Below, one piece after another: positions 57,374 to 64,000 of a DNA stretch of 64,000 nt. A program made the translations under genes and the position numbers. How positions within the stretch are numbered: position 1 is the first letter of the stretch; each line of letters starts with the position of its first letter. The stretch is from contig NZ_VXKN01000005.1 of assembly GCF_008693185.1 (NCBI RefSeq), positions 62,001 through 126,000 of the forward strand, in the 5' to 3' direction. The notes beneath the pieces are model-generated. The model was not told the DNA's origin. It saw nothing but the letters and a program-made list of their open reading frames with translations, and did no database searches. Origin of the DNA: Acinetobacter qingfengensis. Lineage in GTDB: Bacteria > Pseudomonadota > Gammaproteobacteria > Pseudomonadales > Moraxellaceae.

Positions 57374-57393
57374 TTACGCCATTTTTACGCCAT
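57374..57393. repeat. Two TTACGCCAT sites at the right island end (arm-type sites)
   Basis: TTACGCCAT at 57374-57382 and 57385-57393 repeats the left-end pair with the same 11-bp spacing, about 55 bp inside the right attachment repeat. It supports a shared recombinase or excisionase binding role. Confidence 0.75.
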
Positions 57394-57448
57394 TTTGAAA
57401 ATATAATTTAATTAAGTTTTTGATTTAATTTACTAAATTTATTTAGAG

Positions 57449-57536
57449 TGTCCAATCCATCATCGGCGCTACGCTGATTCTGAAATCTTTAGTATTTTTA
57501 AGGTTGTCTGATTTAATCATTAAAAATCATCCATTT
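57449..57536. repeat. Right attachment site with 5' fragment of dusA
   Basis: The reverse strand reads MIKSDNLKNTKDFRISVAPM then MDWT, the displaced original start of dusA, differing from the intact copy at residues 2 and 8. 88 bp match 35565-35652 with five mismatches. Together they define the island ends. Confidence 0.92.
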
Positions 57537-57799
57537 CTATTAAAATTTATACAATAAGTGTGGGTTCTTCATAGTGTAAATTTTGCGGGCACTATATCAT
57601 AATTTCATTGAAATTAATGAGTAATCCTTTATTTGGACTAGATCAATAGTGTCTTTATTGTACTGTAAGTCAGGCTATTATTGTGTAATTCAAAATATGG
57701 CATTTTTTATGTGAATTCTGCATCAAATAATCTTGATATCAAGTTCATTACGCCAATAAATATAATTGATATGCGCTATAAATTTTGGAGAACTTAATT
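57537..57799. other. Original upstream region of dusA, with integrase-start-like sequence
   Basis: This is the chromosomal sequence that preceded dusA before insertion. At 57572-57596 it contains GTAAATTTTGCGGGCACTAT, which closely resembles the integrase start region at 35763-35788 (GTAAATTTTGTGGGTACTAT). That may be a relic of an earlier element using the same site. No ORF or RNA gene was seen. Confidence 0.45.
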
Positions 57800-59218
57800 T
57801 CATAGTTCTTCATCATCTAGCCCAAATTTTTTCAGACGATAACGTAAAGAGCGAAAACTCATGCCAAGTTTTTTTGCTGCTAGCGTCCGATTCCAGTGAG
57901 TGGAATCCAGAGCTTGAATCAATAATTGTTTTTCAATATTCGCGAGATACTCTTCTAGTCCTTCTTTGGGTAATGGGGTTTTTTCAGCGGCAGATTGAAT
58001 TGATAGAGTATTAGGTGATGCTGAATTAAAGGGAGTTTGAGGAATATTTGAGATCTGTGGTTTGGTAACTTGTAAATGTTCAATATCAATCAATTGCCTA
58101 TCACATAAGGTGACAGCACGCTCCATAATATTACGTAACTCTCGAACATTGCCTTCGTAGTAACCATTGAGAAGGTGTTGTTTTGCCTGCTCAGTTAGAT
58201 AAAGTCCTTCAAGTTGCCAATCAGCACAAATTTGTTGTAAAAAATGTTCTGCTAGGATGATGATATCTTGTCCACGTTCACGTAAAGGTGGAATAAGAAT
58301 ATCAATCACGTGAATACGGAAATATAAATCCTGACGAAATTTACCATCTTGAATAAGTTGTTCCAGATTTTTATGGGTAGCACTTAGAATACGGATATCT
58401 ACAGCAATTTCCTGATCACTACCAATTGGGCGAATTTTCTTCTCCTGAATGGCGCGTAATAATTTTACTTGCATGGTCAAGGGTAAATCCGCAACTTCAT
58501 CCAGAAATAATGTGCCGGTATGTGCTGCCTGAAATAAGCCGATTTTATCCTGATGCGCACCAGTAAAGCTTCCTTTTTTATGGCCAAAAAATTCACTTTC
58601 CATCAATTCCTGTGGAATGGCACCACAGTTTACAGGCACAAAAGGTCCCTGATTACGGTTACTCAATTGATGGATCAGTCGAGCAACAACCTCTTTTCCT
58701 GTCCCGGATTCACCAGAAATATAAACCGGTGCCTGCGAACGGGCGAGTTTATGCAGTGTACGTTTGAGTTGCTGCATTACTGCTGATTGACCGATTAGGG
58801 TTTGATCTTCAATTTGTAAATCCAGTGCTGTAATGGGATGGTGGCCAACATCTAGAGCATGTTCTAGTAAAGCTTTGAGTTGAGCTTTCTGGATAGGTTT
58901 ACTGACAAAATCAAACGCACCTGCTTTTAATGCAGAAATCGCAACATCCATATTGCCATAAGCACTGATAACAGCGACCGGTAGACCTGTATAATGTTGC
59001 TGAATATGTTGTACCAGATCAATGCCATTGCCATCAGGCAAGTTTAAATCAGTCAAACAAATACTAAACTGATGTTTGGCCAGTAAATGTTGTGCATGTT
59101 GCAGATTTTCCGCAGTTATGCACTGCACACCTAGACGTTTTAGTGTCATGGTCATGAGAATACGTAAATCCTCTTCATCATCCACAATAAGCGCTGGTAA
59201 ATTCTCGTAAATTGTCAT
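57800..59218 (-). CDS. pilR: Sigma-54-dependent response regulator PilR
   Basis: The 472-residue NtrC-type activator has a receiver domain with phospho-acceptor Asp57 (CLTDLNLPDGNG), an AAA+ domain with Walker A GESGTGKE near 170 and the sigma-54 contact loop GSFTGAHQDK. The C-terminal Fis-type HTH reads WNRTLAAKKLGMSFRSLRYR. With PilS just upstream it controls pilA transcription for type IV pili. The order pilS-pilR next to pbpG and a gacA-like gene is core Acinetobacter chromosome. Confidence 0.93.
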   Translation of the reverse strand: MTIYENLPALIVDDEEDLRILMTMTLKRLGVQCITAENLQHAQHLLAKHQFSICLTDLNLPDGNGIDLVQHIQQHYTGLPVAVISAYGNMDVAISALKAGAFDFVSKPIQKAQLKALLEHALDVGHHPITALDLQIEDQTLIGQSAVMQQLKRTLHKLARSQAPVYISGESGTGKEVVARLIHQLSNRNQGPFVPVNCGAIPQELMESEFFGHKKGSFTGAHQDKIGLFQAAHTGTLFLDEVADLPLTMQVKLLRAIQEKKIRPIGSDQEIAVDIRILSATHKNLEQLIQDGKFRQDLYFRIHVIDILIPPLRERGQDIIILAEHFLQQICADWQLEGLYLTEQAKQHLLNGYYEGNVRELRNIMERAVTLCDRQLIDIEHLQVTKPQISNIPQTPFNSASPNTLSIQSAAEKTPLPKEGLEEYLANIEKQLLIQALDSTHWNRTLAAKKLGMSFRSLRYRLKKFGLDDEEL

Positions 59219-59256
59219 TATATTAAATCATTAAAATTCAAAGATTAAATTCATAT

Positions 59257-60834
59257 TTAAGACTTATCTTCAGGTAAACATTCGATACGAAAACATGCTC
59301 CCTCAGATTGAGAAATATATTTTAGCCGAGCATGATTGGCTTCACAAAATGTTTTGGATAGATAAAGTCCTAAGCCTGTACCACTGGTTGCTGTACTGTA
59401 AAATGGCTCGAAAAGATTGTGCCGTTGCCGTTCAGATACCCCTTGTCCCTGATCCATAATATCTAAAAAAACCAGATCTGCAACTTGATGTGCTGCAATT
59501 ATTACCTGACTTTCAGGCGATTTTTCATGTCCATGACGAATGCCATTACGAATCAGGTTAATGAGTACCAAGCGTAACTGATTTGGATCAAAAGTGATAC
59601 ATACCTTGTCTTCAATAGTCAAATGTAAATACTGTTGAATATCTACTAAATCCTCCTGAATAAAAGCTTTTAGCCATGGATACAATACAATTTGCTCAGG
59701 GTGTGTCTGATTCTGCCGTGACATGTTTAAAGTGTCTTCAATAATATGATTAATTCTGGAACATTGGCGTTGAATCATTTTGGTTAGAACTTGTTGTTCT
59801 ACTTCGACCTCACTATCAAGAAGTTCATTGGCTTGAGCAATTGCGGCAAGTGGATTACGAATTTCATGAGCAATACTTGCAGAAAGTTGTCCTAACGAAG
59901 CCAATTTTAACTGTTGGACTTGTTGATCAATTTTAATTAGGCTTTCAATAATTAATAACGTCAGTTGCTGTTGATTGGAGCTGATTGGACGGTATTGAAT
60001 GGACAGTTCTTCGGCCTCTGGATGTGGTTTAAACTGAAAAATACCCCGTAATTGTGCCTGAGTTTGTATTTGTAATAAATGATATAGCTGAGGATGAATT
60101 TGTGATAACTGATGTAGATGAGCAGAAGTATAAATTGGTAAAAATAATAAAGTACGTGCTGATTCATTAAAGGTAATAATTTCTCCTTTAGTATCAATCA
60201 CCATAAAACCAGTATCAAGCTGTTCAATAATATTTTGATTAATGTGCTGTAACTGGACAATTGCACTACGCTGACTGACTGCAATCGACTCAACAAAATG
60301 CAGGCGTTTTACCGCAGCCTGCCCAAGGGCATAAGTCGCTAGAAATACCAGCGTAATAATACTGGAAGTACCAACAAAAGTGATGTGTTCACTTTCAAAA
60401 ATACTGTAAAAAAATTGCTGATAGACTACAGCAATGATACTGAGTAAAGTTAGGGCTAAAGCTTGTTTAGAACTGAGCAGCATATTGGCTGCCAAAACCA
60501 CCACAATAAATAGTAATATGGTAACAATATTGGGACCAGAGCTGATATACAGCATAATGGTCAAATGTAAAACATCAATAATCAGATAAGTAAAAAGCTG
60601 GCGTTGTAAGAGTTTTCGATAAAATTTGAAGCTGAAAAAGTTGATAAAACAAATAACAAAATAAGTAACACACAGTGCAAAATACAATGCAGGATATTTT
60701 TCGCCGAGGAAAGTATCATGTTGTGTTAATAGGACAGTAAATAATAATCCTGAAGCCAGAAATAAGCGATAACCCGTATAGGAAAGACCTAAGCGGTGTA
60801 GGGTTTCGTCTGCAATAAATCTGGTTTGACTCAT
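59257..60834 (-). CDS. pilS: Sensor histidine kinase PilS
   Basis: The 525-residue protein has six N-terminal membrane helices (about 20-180), a PAS-like segment (LDTGFMVIDTKGEIITFNES) and the H-box QLSASIAHEIRNPLAAIAQA. N and G boxes follow (LINLIRNGIRHGHE, GTGLGLYLSKTFCEAN). Six helices before the kinase core are typical of PilS. It is 38 bp upstream of pilR in the same operon and phosphorylates it. Confidence 0.93.
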   Translation of the reverse strand: MSQTRFIADETLHRLGLSYTGYRLFLASGLLFTVLLTQHDTFLGEKYPALYFALCVTYFVICFINFFSFKFYRKLLQRQLFTYLIIDVLHLTIMLYISSGPNIVTILLFIVVVLAANMLLSSKQALALTLLSIIAVVYQQFFYSIFESEHITFVGTSSIITLVFLATYALGQAAVKRLHFVESIAVSQRSAIVQLQHINQNIIEQLDTGFMVIDTKGEIITFNESARTLLFLPIYTSAHLHQLSQIHPQLYHLLQIQTQAQLRGIFQFKPHPEAEELSIQYRPISSNQQQLTLLIIESLIKIDQQVQQLKLASLGQLSASIAHEIRNPLAAIAQANELLDSEVEVEQQVLTKMIQRQCSRINHIIEDTLNMSRQNQTHPEQIVLYPWLKAFIQEDLVDIQQYLHLTIEDKVCITFDPNQLRLVLINLIRNGIRHGHEKSPESQVIIAAHQVADLVFLDIMDQGQGVSERQRHNLFEPFYSTATSGTGLGLYLSKTFCEANHARLKYISQSEGACFRIECLPEDKS

Positions 60835-60843
60835 GTAAATAGA

Positions 60844-61479
60844 TTAAGGTTTGATTAATCCATAACGTACAGCAAGATGAGTCAATTTAACATCACTATC
60901 TACATTTAACTTTTCAAAAATACGATAACGATATGTATTTACAGTTTTGACACTCACAAACAATTTTTCGGCAATTTCCTGTGCACTAATACAATTAACC
61001 ACCATCATTGCCACCTGCATTTCTCGCTCGGATAAAATATCAAAAGGCGATTGTTGTGTTTCTGATAAGTAAGAACTGGCCAATTGTTCGGCAATATCTG
61101 CACTAAAATATTTACCACCTTGCATTACTTTTTTAATGGCTTTGACCATTTCGATGAGCGGTGCTCCTTTGGTGATATAACCTTTGGCACCAGCTTTAAG
61201 CAATAATGATGGATAAGGTTCTTCTGCCAAGCCACTTACAGCCAATATATGTGTTTCGGGAACAGATTGTAATAATCGCCGAGTCGTTTCTACACCACCG
61301 ATGCCCGGCATATTCACATCAAGTAACACCACATTAGGATGAAGTTGTCGAGCAACCTGAATGGCATCTTCTCCTGATTCAGCCTGACCAATCACATTAA
61401 TATCGGGATGATCCTCAAGCATACGACAAATGCCTGTGCGGACTAATTCATGATCGTCAACAACTAAAACAGAGATCAC
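60844..61479 (-). CDS. gacA: NarL/FixJ-type response regulator, GacA/UvrY-like
   Basis: From GTG 61479 (AAGGAG upstream at ideal spacing) the 211-residue protein starts MISVLVVDDHELVRTGICRM. It has phospho-acceptor Asp54 in VVLLDVNMPGIGGVET and a LuxR-type HTH (LSEREMQVAMMVVNCISAQE, IAEKLFVSVKTVNTYRYRIF). The opening and HTH match GacA/UvrY. GacA works with GacS to drive CsrA-antagonising small RNAs. The frame extends further upstream but with no good start. The symbol is given as likely. Confidence 0.85.
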   Translation of the reverse strand: MISVLVVDDHELVRTGICRMLEDHPDINVIGQAESGEDAIQVARQLHPNVVLLDVNMPGIGGVETTRRLLQSVPETHILAVSGLAEEPYPSLLLKAGAKGYITKGAPLIEMVKAIKKVMQGGKYFSADIAEQLASSYLSETQQSPFDILSEREMQVAMMVVNCISAQEIAEKLFVSVKTVNTYRYRIFEKLNVDSDVKLTHLAVRYGLIKP

Positions 61480-61659
61480 ATATTTCTCCTTAAAAGACGG
61501 GATTTTTGTTACATAAAGCAAAATTTGCTTGCAATTACACCACGATTTTAGCAATCCTAGTACAGTAGCCTCCACCTGCACCCTATGATTTCCCCGAGTT
61601 GTGGTCTAATTACGACAACATTGAGGTGGCTGGCACACTATTCAATAGGAAGCTGAGAT

Positions 61660-62745
61660 ATGATCGAAAGTCGTGTAAAAGTCATACATAATCACAAACC
61701 GCAATCAAAAAAGACCTCAAAAATCAGTCTGATATTACTGGGGCTGTTGAGTTGTAGCGTGAGCTTTGCTGACATTACAGTACATCAGAGTGTTGCGCCT
61801 TCGGCTACAATGGCATGGTCAGACGCACAAGCCAATCAACTGTTAAGTAATGATCAGCCAGCAGCGCAGGTTACGGTTCAGATACAACGTACAGAAAGTA
61901 AACCACGTACATCAGGCACAGTGCTAAACAATAGCACGGTTGCGAATAAATATCCAACAACAGCAAACAATTACAATACCGCCCGCGCAGGTCAGCCAAA
62001 TGTGAGTGCACGTGCTGCAATTGTAATGGATGCACAAACCGGTGAAGTATTATATGGTAAAAATACCAGTTCTACGGTTCCGATTGCGTCAATTACCAAA
62101 TTGATGACAGCGGTGATAACGGCGGATGCCCGTTTGAACATGTCAGAAAAAATCACTTTGCAGCCAATTGATTTTGCTGGTGCGGGTGGTAAAAACTCTT
62201 CTTCTACCTTACGTGCTGGTGATACATTAAATCGTGCAGAAGTCTTATTGCTTGCTTTGATGAAGTCTGAGAATCCGGCAGCTGCAGCATTGGCACGTAC
62301 TTATCCTGGTGGCCGCCCTGCTTTTGTGGCCGCAATGAACGCTAAAGCTCGTCAATTGGGGATGACATCAACACATTATGTTGAGTCTACTGGTCTTGAT
62401 CCAAGTAATGTATCTTCGGCTCGTGATTTGGCGATCCTAGTTAGCTCTGCATCACAATATGGCTTAATCCGTCAATTTTCAACTACAGCACATTATGATT
62501 TTAATCTTGGATATCGAGTGTTAAAGTCAAATAATACTAATGCATTAGTACGTAACGGTGCCTGGAATATTAATATTTCTAAAACAGGTTATATTAATGA
62601 AGCAGGACGTTGTGTGGTAATGTCTGCAACGGTAAATCAGCGTCCAGCTGTTATCGTATTATTAGGTGCATCTTCTACTGTTGCACGAAATAATGATGCA
62701 ACTAATCTTCTTAACTGGTTAAGTAGTGGAATTACTACATTATAG
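61660..62745 (+). CDS. pbpG: D-alanyl-D-alanine endopeptidase PBP7/8-like
   Basis: The 361-residue low-molecular-mass penicillin-binding protein has the three catalytic motifs: SxxK at Ser144-Lys147 (PIASITKLMT), SxN at Ser203-Asn205 (MKSENPAA) and KTG at 308-310 (SKTGYINEAGRCVV). An N-terminal hydrophobic signal (about residues 21-37, ending SVSFAD) exports it; a Ser/Thr/Asn-rich linker (about 80-112) precedes the enzyme domain. It cleaves peptidoglycan cross-links. Divergent from gacA; two terminators follow. Confidence 0.95.
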   Translation: MIESRVKVIHNHKPQSKKTSKISLILLGLLSCSVSFADITVHQSVAPSATMAWSDAQANQLLSNDQPAAQVTVQIQRTESKPRTSGTVLNNSTVANKYPTTANNYNTARAGQPNVSARAAIVMDAQTGEVLYGKNTSSTVPIASITKLMTAVITADARLNMSEKITLQPIDFAGAGGKNSSSTLRAGDTLNRAEVLLLALMKSENPAAAALARTYPGGRPAFVAAMNAKARQLGMTSTHYVESTGLDPSNVSSARDLAILVSSASQYGLIRQFSTTAHYDFNLGYRVLKSNNTNALVRNGAWNINISKTGYINEAGRCVVMSATVNQRPAVIVLLGASSTVARNNDATNLLNWLSSGITTL

Positions 62746-62766
62746 TTTATAATTTTTACACGACTG

Positions 62767-62798
62767 AAACCTGTGTCAAACCACAGGTTTTTATTTTT
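62767..62798 (+). terminator. Terminator after pbpG
   Basis: AAACCTGTG and CACAGGTTT pair around a TCAAAC-type loop, followed by TTATTTTT. Confidence 0.85.
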
Positions 62799-62803
62799 CC
62801 AGC

Positions 62804-62834
62804 AAAAATCCGATTCATAATGAATCGGATTTTT
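62804..62834. terminator. Second, symmetrical hairpin between pbpG and the ETF-QO gene
   Basis: AAAAATCCGATTCA and TGAATCGGATTTTT form a perfect 14-bp stem with a TAA loop, with T tracts on both strands, so it can terminate both convergent transcripts. Confidence 0.9.
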
Positions 62835-62865
62835 AAATTTAAACTGGCTTTATTCATACTTCAAG

Positions 62866-64000
62866 TTACATATTCGGATAGTTAGGTCCACCACCACCTT
62901 CCGGTGTTACCCAGGTAATATTCTGTGAAGGATCTTTAATATCACAGGTCTTACAATGCACACAGTTGGCAGCATTGATCTGGAAACGCTTTGAACCATC
63001 CTCATGGTCCATGACTTCATACACACCAGCAGGACAATAACGCTGTGCTGGTTCATCCCATTTGGGTAAATTGACCTGAATTGGAATCTCTGGATTGGTC
63101 AATTTTAAATGTGCTGGTTGATTTTCTTCATGTACTGTGTTGGATACAAATACTGAAGATAAACGGTCAAAGGTCAGTTTGCCATCCGGTTTTGGATAGT
63201 TCGGTTTAAAGTGTTCGGCATCTACTGTTTTAATCACAGCAAAGTCTTGTTTCAGGTCATGTAAGGTAAACGGTACTTTAAAAATATTTTGGTCGATAAA
63301 GTTAAATGCACCGCCAACCCACTGACCAAATTTATGCATGGCTGGGCCAAAGTTACGGGCATTGTAAAGCTCTTCTTTTAACCATGAGTTGTTATACTTT
63401 TCAGTATAACTCGTCACTTCCTGAATAAAATGATCCTCGCCCTCAATGACACGAGCCACCATCAAATCACCACCTTTTTCGGCACCCGCTTGAATGGCTT
63501 CAAATACCGCTTCGGCACACAACATGCCGGACTTCATGGCCGTATGTGAACCTTTGATTTTGGAGAAGTTTAGGAAGCCTGCATCATCACCGATTAGGCA
63601 ACCACCCGGGAAAGTGAGTTTGGGTAGGGCATTAAAGCCGCCTTTAACCACAGCACGAGCACCATAAGAAATACGTTTACCCCCTTCAAGGTATTGTTTG
63701 ATCAGTGGATGGGTTTTCCAGCGTTGCATTTCCATAAATGGATACATATGTGGATTTTCGTAGGACAAATCCACGATCATGCCGAGTGTGACCTGATTAT
63801 TCTCGGCATGGTACAACCACCAGCCGCCAGATGAGCCGGTTTCAGACAGTGGCCAGCCGGCACCGTGCATCACCAGACCCGGTTTGTGTTTGGCAGGATC
63901 AATTTCCCACAATTCTTTAATACCAATCCCGTAATGCTGTGGATCTACATCCTGATCAAGATTGTATTTAGCAATCAAGCGTTTACCTAGATGTCCACGA
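62866..64000 (-). CDS. Electron-transfer flavoprotein-ubiquinone oxidoreductase (C-terminal part, start outside window)
   Basis: The leftward frame is open to the window end and covers about 378 C-terminal residues. It contains GYGARAVVKGGFNALPKLTF-like substrate-domain sequence (SYGARAVVKGG, FPGGCLIGDDAGFLNFSKIK) and the C-terminal [4Fe-4S] cluster cysteines in RYCPAGVYE and NAANCVHCKTCDIKDPSQNI. It ends with the GGGGPNYPNM tail. The enzyme passes electrons from ETF to the quinone pool in fatty-acid and amino-acid breakdown. The N-terminal FAD domain lies beyond the window. Confidence 0.96.
   Translation of the reverse strand, partial: RGHLGKRLIAKYNLDQDVDPQHYGIGIKELWEIDPAKHKPGLVMHGAGWPLSETGSSGGWWLYHAENNQVTLGMIVDLSYENPHMYPFMEMQRWKTHPLIKQYLEGGKRISYGARAVVKGGFNALPKLTFPGGCLIGDDAGFLNFSKIKGSHTAMKSGMLCAEAVFEAIQAGAEKGGDLMVARVIEGEDHFIQEVTSYTEKYNNSWLKEELYNARNFGPAMHKFGQWVGGAFNFIDQNIFKVPFTLHDLKQDFAVIKTVDAEHFKPNYPKPDGKLTFDRLSSVFVSNTVHEENQPAHLKLTNPEIPIQVNLPKWDEPAQRYCPAGVYEVMDHEDGSKRFQINAANCVHCKTCDIKDPSQNITWVTPEGGGGPNYPNM

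Larger units (their letters stand above)
35565..57536. mobile_element. dusA-integrated genomic island, about 22 kb
   Basis: The boundaries are an 88-bp imperfect duplication of the dusA 5' end (35565-35652 and 57449-57536). A tyrosine recombinase is the first gene inside. The content is typical of integrative elements: PrtN-like and AlpA regulators, a Gp2/YfjJ-like replication protein, YqaJ exonuclease, DUF932, a second-type radA, and nuclease and protease genes with efflux cargo. I see no structural phage genes, portal, terminase, relaxase or VirB/Tra genes. It most resembles a satellite or plasmid-derived island that needs help for transfer. Confidence 0.9.

Noticed and set aside
35565..57536. 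Complete prophage
   Set aside because: No terminase, portal, capsid, tail or lysis genes could be identified; only regulatory, replication, recombination and cargo genes.
57537..57799. tRNA gene as attachment target at the right island end
   Set aside because: No cloverleaf or tRNA-like sequence was found; the duplicated sequence is plainly the dusA start.
57766..58014. 82-residue plus-strand frame at the pilR 3' end
   Set aside because: Mostly overlaps pilR in antisense and lacks a ribosome binding site.

Overview
The window reads as a chromosomal segment of an Acinetobacter species. It has low GC by eye, an ilvE-flanked lipooligosaccharide (LOS) outer-core locus, leuC-leuD-lipoprotein-leuB order, mqo, glyQS, glnE, pilSR next to a GacA-like regulator, pbpG and an ETF-ubiquinone oxidoreductase. 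I cannot fix the species.

Layout. 1-22.5 kb is housekeeping: a LysR regulator divergent from azlCD, leucine biosynthesis, a homocysteine methyltransferase with an amino-acid permease, malate:quinone oxidoreductase, glycyl-tRNA synthetase, a LysO-type exporter, a small RelA/SpoT-domain protein, glnE and ilvE. 22.6-34.6 kb is an LOS outer-core locus: seven glycosyltransferase-like genes of several fold families plus a Stealth-type sugar-phosphate transferase, a degenerate IS1595-family insertion, then rmlBDAC for dTDP-L-rhamnose.

35.6-57.5 kb is a genomic island of about 22 kb inserted in the 5' end of dusA. It is bounded by an 88-bp imperfect repeat of the dusA start (35565-35652 and 57449-57536, five mismatches) and carries a tyrosine recombinase at the left end. 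Matching TTACGCCAT direct repeats lie inside both ends and are probably recombinase or excisionase arm sites. In order it carries: integrase, PrtN-like regulator, two AT-rich genes of unknown function, an inovirus Gp2/YfjJ-like replication protein, a recombination module (zinc ribbon, DUF932, YqaJ exonuclease, cysteine-rich metal-binding-like protein, AlpA), a LysR/HlyD/DUF2955 efflux set, an IS graveyard, a cluster of small envelope proteins, a radA homologue, an AlbA/Schlafen-type regulator, an XRE-ImmA/IrrE metalloprotease with a partner of unknown function, and a divergent Mrr-like nuclease. No capsid, terminase, relaxase or type IV secretion gene is visible, so it looks like a satellite or integrative island rather than a complete phage or conjugative element.

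57.8-64 kb returns to the core chromosome: pilR, pilS, a gacA-like response regulator, pbpG and the C-terminal part of ETF-QO. The strongest candidates for an undescribed system are the ImmA/unknown/Mrr cluster at the right island end, the two unknown genes just inside the integrase, and the small exported-protein operon at 49.0-50.0 kb.
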